From Bradyrhizobium canariense (GTDB lineage Bacteria; Pseudomonadota; Alphaproteobacteria; Rhizobiales; Xanthobacteraceae), in NCBI RefSeq assembly GCF_900105125.1, contig NZ_LT629750.1, positions 7,219,001-7,283,000 of the forward strand: 64,000 nucleotides of DNA, written 5' to 3'. Of the stretch, positions 44,349-53,255 are shown piece by piece. The translations under genes and the position numbers were made by a program. The notes under the pieces are model-generated. The model saw only the letters and a list, made by a program, of their open reading frames with translations, searched no databases and had not been told where the DNA came from. Each line of letters starts with the position of its first letter. Positions within the stretch are counted from its first letter, which is position 1.

Positions 44349-46340
44349 GTGACATTCTTGACCACAAGCCCGCCGCTCGCCCGAGCCTTGGCGGAGCGCA
44401 ACTACAATCAGCCGACTCCTGTCCAGACCGCGGTGCTTGCGGACGCAGCTGCCGGCCGCGACCTGCTTGTTTCGGCGCAAACCGGCTCGGGAAAAACTGT
44501 CGCCTATGGACTGGCCATTGCAAAGAATCTTCTGGGCGATGCCGAGCGATTCGAGCAGGCTGCCGCACCCCTTGCACTGATCGTGGCGCCAACGCGGGAA
44601 CTCGCTTTGCAGGTGCATCGCGAACTCGCATGGCTCTATCAGCATGCGGATGGGCGCGTCGTTTCCTGCGTTGGCGGCATGGATCCGCGCCGCGAACAGC
44701 GCGAGCTTGCCGAGGGCGCTCATATCGTGGTCGGCACGCCGGGACGGCTGTGCGATCACCTGCGGCGCGGCCGTCTCGACATCTCGGAATTGAGGGCTGT
44801 CGTGCTGGACGAGGCGGACGAAATGCTGGATCTGGGTTTTCGCGAGGACATGGAGTTCATCCTCAAGACCACGCCGGACACCCGCCGCACGTTGCTGTTC
44901 TCGGCGACTTTGCCGCGCGGCATCGTGGCGCTGGCGAAGCAGTATCAACATCAGGCCTTTCGCGTCGAGGTCACAGGCGATGAAGGTGGCCACGCCGATA
45001 TCGAGTACCGGGCCATCCGGATCGCTGCGAGCGATGTCGAACATGCGGTCGTCAACGTACTGCGATTTTTTGAATCACCGAGCGCACTTGTGTTTTGCAA
45101 CACGAGAAACGCCGTCCGGCATTTGCAGGCGACGCTTCTGGAGCGCGGTTTCTCGGTGGTCGCCCTCTCCGGAGAGTTGACACAGAACGAGCGAACCCAG
45201 GCGCTGCAATCCTTGCGCGATGGACGTGCTCGCGTCTGCGTGGCCACCGACGTGGCGGCGCGCGGCATTGATCTGCCGAATCTTGACCTCGTCATTCACG
45301 CCGATCTGCCGAATGACGCGGAGGTCATGCAACATCGCTCCGGCCGCACCGGTCGTGCGGGTCGAAAGGGTGTGAGTGTCCTGCTGGTGCCGCCCGCGCG
45401 AAGGCGACGCGCGGAAGTGCTGCTGAATCTGGCAGGCATCGACGCCGTATGGGGCACAGCCCCCACCGCGGAAGAAATTCGCAAGCTCGATCAGGAGCGC
45501 ATGCTGCAAGACGCTTTGTTCGCGCAGGAAACGACCGCCGACGATCTGATCCTGGCGCGGGCTTTGCTCGCCGAGCGGTCACCTGAGGATGTCGCCGCGG
45601 CGCTGGCGCGGCTCTATCGGGCGCGGCTTCCTTCGCCCGAGGACATTCTCGATCCCGGCCAAGGCACCGGCCGATCCCGTGACGATCGCAGTCGGGAAAA
45701 AGATAGCCGAGCGCCGCGCGGCGACGATCGGGTTGCCGGACCGCGGTCGAAGACGGGGAAATCATCGCCACGCCATGGTATGGCGGAGGGCAGCGTGTGG
45801 TTTCGCGCCGCCATTGGACGCAGGAAGAATGCGGAAGCGCGCTGGCTGTTGCCGATGATTTGCCGGCGTGGCGGCATCGACAAGCAAGACATTGGCGCCA
45901 TCCGGATTATGGACACGACCACCGAGTTCGAAATTTCCGAGCGGGTTGCGGACTCGTTTGCCGTCAAAATCCGGCGTCCCGACAAGGAAGACAACATTCG
46001 GATCGAGCCGCTGGGAAATGCGCCGCAGGGGCAGGCGCCTTCGGAACAGCGGTTACACACGCCGCCGCGCGAAGGCAAAGAGACCGACCGCGGCGCTCGT
46101 CAGAACAGTAGCGCGCGTGATGAGCGCGGGCCGAGGCAGCACGGCAAGTCTCACAACGAAACCGGATCGAGATTTGACAATGAAGCCGGTCCCAACAGGA
46201 AAAAGCGACACCAGGACAAGTCCGACCACGCGCGACAGCCGCAGCTTGCCAGCGCGTCTGCGGTGAAACCTGCATTCGGAAAGAAGGCAAAGAAGGCAAA
46301 GAAAGATCGCGGCGGCTCCCAACTTCGTCCCCACCGCTGA
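44349..46340 (+). CDS. DEAD-box RNA helicase with DbpA-type RNA-binding domain
   Basis: A 663-residue ATP-dependent RNA helicase. Core motifs are complete: Q-motif region YNQPTPVQ, AQTGSGKT (motif I), APTREL, LDEADEML (motif II), SATLP (motif III) and HRSGRTGRAG (motif VI). A DbpA C-terminal RNA-binding domain lies at about 480-556 (GSVWFRAAIGRR through RIRIEPL-like residues). The last 100 residues are highly basic and disordered, ending in Lys-rich repeats (KKAKKAKK), typical of ribosome-assembly helicases (CsdA/DeaD-like). It begins with GTG at 44349 and has a weak ribosome-binding site. Confidence 0.92.
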   Translation: MTFLTTSPPLARALAERNYNQPTPVQTAVLADAAAGRDLLVSAQTGSGKTVAYGLAIAKNLLGDAERFEQAAAPLALIVAPTRELALQVHRELAWLYQHADGRVVSCVGGMDPRREQRELAEGAHIVVGTPGRLCDHLRRGRLDISELRAVVLDEADEMLDLGFREDMEFILKTTPDTRRTLLFSATLPRGIVALAKQYQHQAFRVEVTGDEGGHADIEYRAIRIAASDVEHAVVNVLRFFESPSALVFCNTRNAVRHLQATLLERGFSVVALSGELTQNERTQALQSLRDGRARVCVATDVAARGIDLPNLDLVIHADLPNDAEVMQHRSGRTGRAGRKGVSVLLVPPARRRRAEVLLNLAGIDAVWGTAPTAEEIRKLDQERMLQDALFAQETTADDLILARALLAERSPEDVAAALARLYRARLPSPEDILDPGQGTGRSRDDRSREKDSRAPRGDDRVAGPRSKTGKSSPRHGMAEGSVWFRAAIGRRKNAEARWLLPMICRRGGIDKQDIGAIRIMDTTTEFEISERVADSFAVKIRRPDKEDNIRIEPLGNAPQGQAPSEQRLHTPPREGKETDRGARQNSSARDERGPRQHGKSHNETGSRFDNEAGPNRKKRHQDKSDHARQPQLASASAVKPAFGKKAKKAKKDRGGSQLRPHR

Positions 46341-46469
46341 CAAAACGCGCGTTGAGACGGACGATTCTCATCTACGAAAAAAATCTGTCGGCCTGAGCGA
46401 ACTTCCACTCTCGCATCTCATGGCCATCTCGCCCTCCCGCTCGGTGAGAAGCGCCAATTGGCCCGAAAC

Positions 46470-46796
46470 TTAGTTCAAGACCGATTTCGCCTTGCGGAAG
46501 AGCACGCTGTCGCCGTTCCGGCTGATTTCGAGCGCACCTGCCTGGTGCGGTGTTGAGAAAGCCACACTCTGACCGGGTGCAAGAACAGACACGACACGGA
46601 TCGGCGTTCCCGCCATGCCCTGCGCAAGGGTCGTGACAACATGGAATCCGTCGCGCTCGACGGTGTAGTAGGCGACACCGGACACCTCGCCGAGGTCGAT
46701 GCTCTTGGCAGCAATCGGACGCAGGCCATCGGCATGGGCGGCCTCCAGAGAGGCCAAGGCGAATACAGCGGCAACAAGCATGCTACGGATCGACAT
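46470..46796 (-). CDS. Small exported protein of unknown function
   Basis: A 108-residue protein with a signal peptide (MSIRSMLVAAVFALASLEA, cleavage near AHAD). A strong AAAGGAGA lies upstream of the ATG at 46796. The mature part (YYTVERDGFHVVTTLAQG, SVLAPGQSVAFSTP) looks like one small beta-sandwich. The family is not recognised. It ends 48 bases after the SDR gene on the same strand, so it may be part of the same transcript and under the same TetR control. Confidence 0.68.
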   Translation of the reverse strand: MSIRSMLVAAVFALASLEAAHADGLRPIAAKSIDLGEVSGVAYYTVERDGFHVVTTLAQGMAGTPIRVVSVLAPGQSVAFSTPHQAGALEISRNGDSVLFRKAKSVLN

Positions 46797-46844
46797 ATCG
46801 ATCTCCTTTGGGTTGCGACATAAAACCTGTAAAGCGCACGGCAT

Positions 46845-47582
46845 CTAGGCGATCGCGCCGCCGTCGACGGTCAACGCCGAGCCGGTAATGTACTGAGCTT
46901 TGGCGCTCGCCAGGAACGCCACAGCGTTGGCAATGTCCTCGACCGCGCCATAACGGCCGAGTGCGGTGATTTGCTGGAGCGTGCCGGCGAACGGGCCGTT
47001 TGTCGGGTTCATGTCGGTGTCGATCGAGCCCGGCTGCACGAGGTTGACCGTGATCTCCTTGGGGCCAAGCTCCCGCGCCAGACCTTTTGTGAATGCGACC
47101 AGCGCCGACTTCGACCCCGCGTATACGCTGAGGACCGAGGCAGGCACGCGGTCGGCGAAGAAACTTCCGATGGTGATGATGCGACCGCCCTTGGTGAGGT
47201 GGGCCAGCGCGGCCTTGCTTGCGACGATCGGCGCGCGCACGTTGACGTTCAGGATTGCGTCAATATCCTCGAGCGAGATGTCCTTCAGCTCCGCCACCCG
47301 AAGAATCCCGGCATTGTTGACGAGGATGTCGAGGCCGCCCAGTTTGGCGACCGTCCTCTCGACCGAAGCCTGGACAGCGGTGACATCAGCGCTGTCGGCC
47401 TGGATCGCCACGGCCCGACGCCCGTGCGCTTCGATCGCGCGGACCACCTCTGCGGCACGCTCCGCGGATTTCTCATAGGTGATCGCCACATCCGCGCCCT
47501 CGGCGGCCAGCGCCTTGGCGATCGATGCGCCAATCCCTCTGCTCGCGCCTGTCACCAGGGCCCGCTTTCCCGTTAGCATCAT
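46845..47582 (-). CDS. SDR family oxidoreductase controlled by adjacent TetR
   Basis: A 245-residue classical SDR: TGASRGIGASIAKAL cofactor loop, NNAGIL, catalytic Ser and Tyr in the VLSVYAGSKSAL block, and the C-terminal DGGAIA. A tandem ATGATG start is preceded by GGAAG. It faces a TetR regulator across a 99-base intergenic stretch holding two copies of an operator-like sequence. Such SDR/TetR pairs usually handle a xenobiotic or signal aldehyde/ketone that also acts as the inducer. The substrate is unknown. Confidence 0.87.
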   Translation of the reverse strand: MMLTGKRALVTGASRGIGASIAKALAAEGADVAITYEKSAERAAEVVRAIEAHGRRAVAIQADSADVTAVQASVERTVAKLGGLDILVNNAGILRVAELKDISLEDIDAILNVNVRAPIVASKAALAHLTKGGRIITIGSFFADRVPASVLSVYAGSKSALVAFTKGLARELGPKEITVNLVQPGSIDTDMNPTNGPFAGTLQQITALGRYGAVEDIANAVAFLASAKAQYITGSALTVDGGAIA

Positions 47583-47594
47583 TGTTCTCTTCCT

Positions 47595-47671
47595 TTCTGT
47601 ATCAATCGACACAGAATTATCTAAGCCATTGATTGCCAGCGTCAAGTGAATTATGTGTTGATTGTTACAGA
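47595..47671. promoter_or_regulatory. Paired TetR-type operators
   Basis: Two related sites face each other between the SDR and TetR genes. Site 1 is TTCTGT (47595-47600) with ACAGAA (47611-47616) as a palindrome around ATCAATCGAC. Site 2 (47652-47671), read on the minus strand, is TCTGTAACAATCAACACATA, which matches site 1 at 17 of 20 positions. Spacing and symmetry fit binding of TetR dimers that repress both genes. Confidence 0.65.
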
Positions 47672-47681
47672 AAGGACGGTA

Positions 47682-48287
47682 ATGGCGATTACCGGGCGAC
47701 CCAGGGGATTTGATCGCGACGCGGCGCTCGAGGCTGCCATGCTGCTGTTTTGGCGCAAGGGCTTCGCGGCGGCCTCGATGAACGACCTGTGCGACGCCAT
47801 GAGCATCCGTTCGCCGAGCCTTTACGCGGCCTTCGGCAGCAAGGAGGCGCTCTATCTCGAAGCGGTCGAGCATTACGTCCAGACCATCGGACCTCCGGTC
47901 TGGGACAAGCTTGCGGAAGGGACGACCGCTCGCGCCGGTGTTGAAAACCTTCTGCTTGCGGGGACCGAGACGCTGCCGGAATCCGGGGCGATGCCAGCGG
48001 GTTGCATGGCGATGCTGGCGGCCGTCAGCGACGAGTGGCCGGCCGCGATTACCGACGTCGTCGGCAAGGTCCGACTTGAAGTGCTGGGCAAGTTGCGGTC
48101 GCGCCTGAAAACTGGCGTGGCCGAAGGCGAACTGCCCGCCTCGACGGACATCGATGGCCTAAGCCGGTTCTATCTGAGCGTCTTCCAGGGGATGGCAATC
48201 CAGGCGCGAGACGGCGCCACCCCGGCCGAATTGAGAAGCATCGCCACAGCGGCCATGGCGGCTTGGCCGAGCAACGGGAGGAAATAG
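47682..48287 (+). CDS. TetR family transcriptional regulator
   Basis: A 201-residue TetR-type repressor. The N-terminal helix-turn-helix (about 8-52) contains FDRDAALEAAMLLFWRKG and the recognition-helix region SPSLYAAFGSKEALY. The C-terminal ligand-binding helices are less conserved. The ATG at 47682 has AAAGGA upstream. It is divergent from the SDR and almost certainly represses that gene and its own through the paired operators. A DUF1488 gene follows in convergent orientation. Confidence 0.9.
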   Translation: MAITGRPRGFDRDAALEAAMLLFWRKGFAAASMNDLCDAMSIRSPSLYAAFGSKEALYLEAVEHYVQTIGPPVWDKLAEGTTARAGVENLLLAGTETLPESGAMPAGCMAMLAAVSDEWPAAITDVVGKVRLEVLGKLRSRLKTGVAEGELPASTDIDGLSRFYLSVFQGMAIQARDGATPAELRSIATAAMAAWPSNGRK

Positions 48288-48362
48288 GCCGTGGGAAATA
48301 CGCTTCTCGACAGTGGCGAATCGGCACGCATCAGGCCGTCGCTGATGGCGGCCGCAATTGTT

Positions 48363-48623
48363 TCAAAAATTTGCGGCAACCAGATCATAAGAACCTCTGC
48401 TTCCGCGCGTATAGAGCTTGGCCGCGGCGGCACAGATCAAATCACGGTTGGAATCGAACGCGTTCAGAAAGCCCGATTCATCGGGGCCGGCATCTGGTTG
48501 AATTCGCCTCAAGGCCTCTTCATTTATAAAAAATGATGCTTCCATCGCGCTGTCGTGTCCCCAAAATCGCACGGCACGCCGCATTGAGTCATATGAACGA
48601 CTATGATTTGGAAAATCAATCAC
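48363..48623 (-). CDS. DUF1488 family protein
   Basis: An 86-residue protein beginning with GTG at 48623 (MIDFPNHSRSYD). It matches the DUF1488 pattern: an N-terminal SRSYD, the VRFWGHDS block, a FFINEEAL strand-helix and a late DSNRDLICAAAAKLY. DUF1488 proteins are small, cytosolic and of unknown function. The start has no clear ribosome-binding site. The gene is convergent with the TetR gene and is the last recognisable unit before a gene-poor stretch. Confidence 0.72.
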   Translation of the reverse strand: MIDFPNHSRSYDSMRRAVRFWGHDSAMEASFFINEEALRRIQPDAGPDESGFLNAFDSNRDLICAAAAKLYTRGSRGSYDLVAANF

Positions 48624-48657
48624 GGGGTCGAGGCCGATTAATTCGTGCCCGGTCCCA

Positions 48658-48710
48658 GGCTGTTCTTATATCGACGGCTGTTCTCATATCCGAGGCTGTT
48701 CTCACAGGGA
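48658..48710. repeat. Tandem repeat, 18-base unit
   Basis: Units GGCTGTTCTTATATCGAC (48658-48675) and GGCTGTTCTCATATCCGA (48676-48693) are followed by a partial GGCTGTTCTCACAGGGA. An 18-base unit keeps reading frame (6 residues). Confidence 0.75.
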
Positions 48711-48965
48711 GTGGAATCTGCGAACCGTCATTGTTGAATGCGTGTTGCAGTGTTCGCCCGGTCGCAACAAGTAATTGTCCACGGATTTGTCTGAGCGACT
48801 TAATGCGTTCAGCCCACCGCCGTTCAATGTTTCGATGCACACTCAGTGGATATATGGCGCTCATTAGGTCAACCTCGCTGACCCGCTCTTACCTGAGATA
48901 ACGTCCTAAGGATGGGACTCTCTCGGTAGACGAAGTCGCAGAAGCGTGGAAGGTTCCAAGCGAAG

Positions 48966-49004
48966 GGCCGAGTGACAAGGCCGAGTGACAAGGCCGAGTG
49001 ACAA
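48966..49004. repeat. Tandem repeat, three copies of a 13-base unit
   Basis: GGCCGAGTGACAA occurs three times without a mismatch at 48966-48978, 48979-48991 and 48992-49004. The unit of 13 bases would break a reading frame, arguing that this part is non-coding. Confidence 0.88.
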
Positions 49005-49267
49005 GGGAGTTCACGACTGCCACCATCCATTTTACGGAATCCTGTGCGGGCCGCCGGCGGGCGTGATCTTTCCGACTTGTCGATCGTGTCGATCAATATC
49101 CGCTGTTCGAGCCGACATCACTTTAATCTACGAAGATTTCGGCTTTTGCCGAAGCGAGGTTGGTTGCCCGATAAGCTCGCGCTCCTCCTTTAATCCTTGG
49201 GCTTTAATTTTTGGACTCGAAGCGTAGGAGTTGTGTACTGCGAAACTGGTTATTATAGGAGGGCGTC

Positions 49268-51748
49268 GTGAGTAAAATTACGAGTTTCCTATCATCATCA
49301 AGCATTCTTCTGTGTGTATCGCTTGCATCGGGTGCTTTGGCTCAGCAAATCACGGGCACGCCGGGTTCGCCAAGCGCCACGACAACGATCGATGGCAAGC
49401 AGCTTCCGCCGGAGCCTCCGAAATTCGACGGCGTGATCAAGGAAGACGCCAAAGATTCCAAGCCTTACTGGCCACCATCGGTCGTGCCGCCCAAGGGCGC
49501 ACCAAACGTGCTTTTGATCATGACCGATGATCAGGGTTATGGCGTGTCTGGTACTTTCGGCGGTGTCATCCCGACTCCGAGTATGGATCGCATCGCCAAG
49601 GCGGGTTTGCGCTACACGGAGTTTCACTCAACGGCGCTTTGCTCGCCAACGCGGGCAGCGCTCATCACTGGCCGAAACCACCATTCGGTCGGCTACGGTG
49701 TCATCGGTGAAATGTCCACCGGCTATCCGGGCTACGATTCCGTCATCGGTCCCGAGAGCGCGACGATCGGAACTATTCTTCGCGATAACGGATATGCCAC
49801 GTCGTGGTTTGGTAAAAACCACAACACTCCCACCTATCTTTACAGCGCGGCGGGACCATTCGACCAATGGCCGGTCGGCATGGGATTCCAGTACTTCTAC
49901 GGCTTCATGGGCGGCGAGACCGACCAGTGGACACCCTATCTTTATCGCAACACGACTCAGATTTTTCCGTGGATCGGCAAGCCCGGCTACAACCTCACTA
50001 CCGATATGGCGGACGAGGCCATCAGCTACATGAACGGATTGAACGCTGCCGCACCGGACACGCCGTTTTTTCTTTATTACGTCCCGGGCGGCACGCACTC
50101 GCCGCATCAACCGAAGAAGGAATGGATCGAGAAGTTCAAGGGCAAGTTCGACATAGGCTGGGAGAAGATGCGTGACCAGATCTTCGCCAACCAGAAGCGG
50201 CTCGGGGTTATCCCGGCGAACACCCAACTCACCCCTTGGCCGGACAGCCTGCCGAAGTGGGACTCGCTTTCATTCGTGCAAAAGAAACTCTACGCGCGGG
50301 AAGCGGAGGTGTTCGCCGCTTACGCAGCCTATACCGACAATGAGATCGGTCGCGTCATACAGGCGGTCGAGGATATGGGCAAACTCGATAACACGCTGAT
50401 CATCTACATCAGCGGGGACAACGGCACCAGCGCTGAAGGCACTCTTGAAGGCACCCCGAACCAGATGACCGCCTACAACGGCATTCTGAAACTCCCTGAA
50501 ACCGAGCTGATGCTGCATTACGAGGATTGGGGTTCCGAAAAAACCTACCCGCACATGTCGGTGGCGTGGTCGTGGGCGTTTGATACACCGTTCAAGTGGA
50601 CCAAGCAGGTTGCATCGCACTTCGGCGGCACCCGGCAAGGCATGGTCATCTCTTGGCCCGGCCACATCACGGACGCCGGTGGCATCCGCACCCAATTCCA
50701 TCACATCATCGACATCGTGCCGACGATCCTCGAAGCGGCCGGCATCCAGGCTCCCGCCACGGTCAATGGCATCACGCAAAAGCCCATCGAAGGCGTGAGC
50801 ATGGCCTATACGTTCGACAAGGCCAACGCCAACGCACCTTCGAAGCGCGACACGCAGTATTTCGAAATGTTCGCCAATCGCGGAATCTACCACGATGGCT
50901 GGTACGCGTGCACAACACCGCCAGTGCCGCCTTGGCTTTTAGGAACGGCAAAGCTTCCTGAGATCAACGACTACAAGTGGGAACTTTACAACATCGCCGA
51001 CGACTACTCGCAATACAATGATGTCGCAGACAAAAATCCTGACAAGTTGCGCGAGCTGCAAGCCTTGTTCCTGACGGAGGCGGGGAAATATCAGGTCTTG
51101 CCGCTGGATAATTCAATCCTGCCGCGCATTGTGACCCCGCGCCCAAGTGCGACCGCCGGACGAACCGTCTTCACATATTCCGGCGAGAACGCTGGCATCC
51201 CTGACGGTAACGCGCCGAGCATTCTCAATAAGGATTACACGATCACGGCCGAGGTTACCGTTCCTAAAGGCGGTGCGGAAGGAATGATCGTAACTCTAGG
51301 CGGTCGCTTTGGCGGATACGCCCTCTACCTGCTCAATGGCAAGCCGGTCTTCGTCTACAACTTACTCGATCTGGAACGGTATCGCTGGGAAGCCGGCGTG
51401 GGAGGTCGTGACTTGTTTAGCGACGCACTCAAGCCCGGCAAACACACGATCGTGTTCGATTTCAAATACAACGGCCCCGGCCCGGGCAAGGGTGGCACCG
51501 GTGTATTGACGGTCGATGGCAAGCTGGTGGCCGCAAAGACGATCCCGCACACGATTCCGTTTCTTATGGCTATCGACGAAACGTTTGACATCGGCAGCGA
51601 TACCCGCACGGCAGTGGACGACAGTTACAAACTTCCGTTCCGCTTCACCGGCAAGATCGATAAACTCATGTACAAACTTGGTCCTGAACAGATGACGAAT
51701 GACGAACAAAAGCTCATTCGACACGCACTCGAAAGAGCGAGAGACTAA
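49268..51748 (+). CDS. Exported Cys-type arylsulfatase
   Basis: An 826-residue sulfatase of the alkaline-phosphatase-like superfamily. An N-terminal signal peptide (about 1-25, cleavage near ALAQ) sends it to the periplasm. The metal-binding MTDDQGYG (residues 85-92) and the sulfatase signature C125-S-P-T-R (FGly precursor) are intact. Maturation needs the separate formylglycine-generating enzyme, not seen here. A C-terminal beta-sandwich (about 630-800) completes the protein. It begins with GTG preceded by a perfect TAGGAGG. It probably releases sulfate from organic sulfate esters. Its base composition is lower in GC than the rest of the window, suggesting transfer. Confidence 0.9.
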   Translation: MSKITSFLSSSSILLCVSLASGALAQQITGTPGSPSATTTIDGKQLPPEPPKFDGVIKEDAKDSKPYWPPSVVPPKGAPNVLLIMTDDQGYGVSGTFGGVIPTPSMDRIAKAGLRYTEFHSTALCSPTRAALITGRNHHSVGYGVIGEMSTGYPGYDSVIGPESATIGTILRDNGYATSWFGKNHNTPTYLYSAAGPFDQWPVGMGFQYFYGFMGGETDQWTPYLYRNTTQIFPWIGKPGYNLTTDMADEAISYMNGLNAAAPDTPFFLYYVPGGTHSPHQPKKEWIEKFKGKFDIGWEKMRDQIFANQKRLGVIPANTQLTPWPDSLPKWDSLSFVQKKLYAREAEVFAAYAAYTDNEIGRVIQAVEDMGKLDNTLIIYISGDNGTSAEGTLEGTPNQMTAYNGILKLPETELMLHYEDWGSEKTYPHMSVAWSWAFDTPFKWTKQVASHFGGTRQGMVISWPGHITDAGGIRTQFHHIIDIVPTILEAAGIQAPATVNGITQKPIEGVSMAYTFDKANANAPSKRDTQYFEMFANRGIYHDGWYACTTPPVPPWLLGTAKLPEINDYKWELYNIADDYSQYNDVADKNPDKLRELQALFLTEAGKYQVLPLDNSILPRIVTPRPSATAGRTVFTYSGENAGIPDGNAPSILNKDYTITAEVTVPKGGAEGMIVTLGGRFGGYALYLLNGKPVFVYNLLDLERYRWEAGVGGRDLFSDALKPGKHTIVFDFKYNGPGPGKGGTGVLTVDGKLVAAKTIPHTIPFLMAIDETFDIGSDTRTAVDDSYKLPFRFTGKIDKLMYKLGPEQMTNDEQKLIRHALERARD

Positions 51749-52200
51749 GCGGAGCAAGGTTCGGCCTATGTCCAGACTCGCGCTGATCCGGAATGGCACT
51801 TAGCTGACGTGGGGCTCGCGTTCGGCGCCGTCGGTTGGTCCGGGTTGAAGCGGACGTCAGATCGTCCAGCGCAAATTGGGTGAGGGGGGCGGAAGACCAA
51901 AGAGGCCGCAACGTCCTGGCCCGGAGCCGCACGCGGCCACACGAGCGGCCCTATAGTCTCCACCGTATCGCCTTGCTTTGGTCAAACCGGGATGAAGTCT
52001 GGGGCAGGATTTCGTCGAGCTGGAGCCTGACCGGCGAAAAATGGGGACCGGTTTCCCCGCGCGACAGACGCCGGGCGTTTGCGCGGCGATCAGACTCAAA
52101 GAAGGAAATGCGATCGTGATCCGATCCAATAGGATCATGATCTCGCGTAAATCCGCCAGCCGTCCTTGGGCGGTGACATTGGACTAAGTATGGAGCGCCA
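51749..52200. repeat. Intergenic stretch with dispersed palindromic repeat
   Basis: No convincing gene in 452 bases. At about 52000-52142 is a repeat with the ACCGGTTTCC core also seen at 14503-14551. It ends in an imperfect inverted repeat GATCGTGATCC (52112-52122) / GGATCATGATC (52132-52142). The rest (51750-52000) contains no domain-like frame; it may be decayed sequence but I cannot name a source. Confidence 0.6.
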
Positions 52201-53184
52201 ATGCAATCGACGCTGAACCCGAAACAATCCGATCCGAGCGATGTGCTTGTGATCGCGCCCGATGTCGTTCTGGTCGCGCCCGGGGATAAAGAGCTTTCCG
52301 GCGTGGCGCACGACGCCATCAGCCGTCCCTGGAATCCGCAGCCCCAGGTGGGATCCGATTTCTCCGCCGTCCCACCGGTGCCACCTGTCGATACGACGTT
52401 TCGCCCTGCTGATATCCATGATGTCCGGATTCCGGGCTACCGGCCCTCGGGTGGCGGGCGCGCGATACGCGCCTTCACGGCGGTGCTGTTGGCCACGTGC
52501 ATCGGTGGCGCCGCCATCGCCTGGCAGTCTTCCGGCAACCTGGCCAAACAGATGGTCGCGAAGTGGGCGCCAAAGTTCGTCGTGACTTCATTATTGCTGC
52601 CGCAGGAAAAACCGGGAGCGACCGCGCAGCCGACGCCACCTCCGGTTCAGGCGGCAGTGGCGAGCGACGCGCCTCCGCAACCGGCAGCTCCGGCTCAAAC
52701 CGCAGCGGAAACAGCTCCGGCTCAGAGCGCACCGGAAAGTGTCGCGCCGGCCATCGCCGCGCTGCCGCCGGAATCGGCGCAGTCGATCCAGTCCATGGCG
52801 CGCGATCTCGCAACCGCGGGGCAAGAGATCGAGCAGCTCAAGGCCAGCGTCGCGCAGCTCAAGGCCAGCCAGGAACAAATGTCCCGTGACCTTGCCAAAG
52901 CTTCTGAGGCCAAAGCTTCCGAAGCCAGAACTTCTGAAGCTAAGGTTTCCGAGCGCAATCTGCGGCCCAGGCCGTTACCGCCTCCACCGCGATGGGCCGC
53001 CACGCCGGCGCGCCGGCCGACGCCGACATATCCGCCCGCGCAGGCCTATCCGGCGCCGCAAGCCGCGGTAGCTCCCCTGCCGCCACCAGCCGCAGCGCCT
53101 TACGTGCCACCGCAAGCCACGCCGCAGCCGCTCACCGATCCCGAGCTGTCATCGGTGCCGCGGCCGCCGATGCCCGTGCGGTAG
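52201..53184 (+). CDS. Proline/alanine-rich single-pass membrane protein of unknown function
   Basis: A 327-residue protein. Residues 1-85 are soluble and Pro-rich, one transmembrane helix spans about 87-105 (IRAFTAVLLATCIGGAAIAW), and the rest is a low-complexity linker. That linker contains a coiled-coil at about 195-240 (SMARDLATAGQEIEQLKASV, then repeated KASEAK/TSEAK units). It ends in a Pro/Ala-rich tail. No enzymatic motif is present. The start ATG is the first after the repeat region. It could be a cell-envelope anchor; this is inference only. Confidence 0.62.
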   Translation: MQSTLNPKQSDPSDVLVIAPDVVLVAPGDKELSGVAHDAISRPWNPQPQVGSDFSAVPPVPPVDTTFRPADIHDVRIPGYRPSGGGRAIRAFTAVLLATCIGGAAIAWQSSGNLAKQMVAKWAPKFVVTSLLLPQEKPGATAQPTPPPVQAAVASDAPPQPAAPAQTAAETAPAQSAPESVAPAIAALPPESAQSIQSMARDLATAGQEIEQLKASVAQLKASQEQMSRDLAKASEAKASEARTSEAKVSERNLRPRPLPPPPRWAATPARRPTPTYPPAQAYPAPQAAVAPLPPPAAAPYVPPQATPQPLTDPELSSVPRPPMPVR

Positions 53185-53255
53185 CAGTGGTTCTTTCACG
53201 CCGCAGGTTCGGCGCCTGAGTCTATGGCGGTAGCCTGCTGTTTCAGCGATAACGA

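Larger units (their letters stand above)
48624..49267. other. Gene-poor, lower-GC stretch with two tandem repeats
   Basis: This 644-base gap is visibly less GC-rich than its surroundings. It contains three copies of an 18-base unit starting GGCTGTTCT (48658-48710, decaying in the third copy) and three perfect copies of GGCCGAGTGACAA at 48966-49004. A minus-strand frame at 48616-48864 (82 residues, reading through the first repeat as a 6-residue repeat) could be a small gene but has no recognised domain. The end of the stretch supplies the promoter of the arylsulfatase gene. Confidence 0.55.

Noticed and set aside
48966..49004. CRISPR array suggested by regular repeats
   Set aside because: The repeats are 13 bases, directly adjacent without spacers, and no cas gene is present.
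51749..52000. Decayed transposase or gene remnant downstream of the arylsulfatase
   Set aside because: No frame shows a domain-like sequence and there are no inverted-repeat ends or target duplication.
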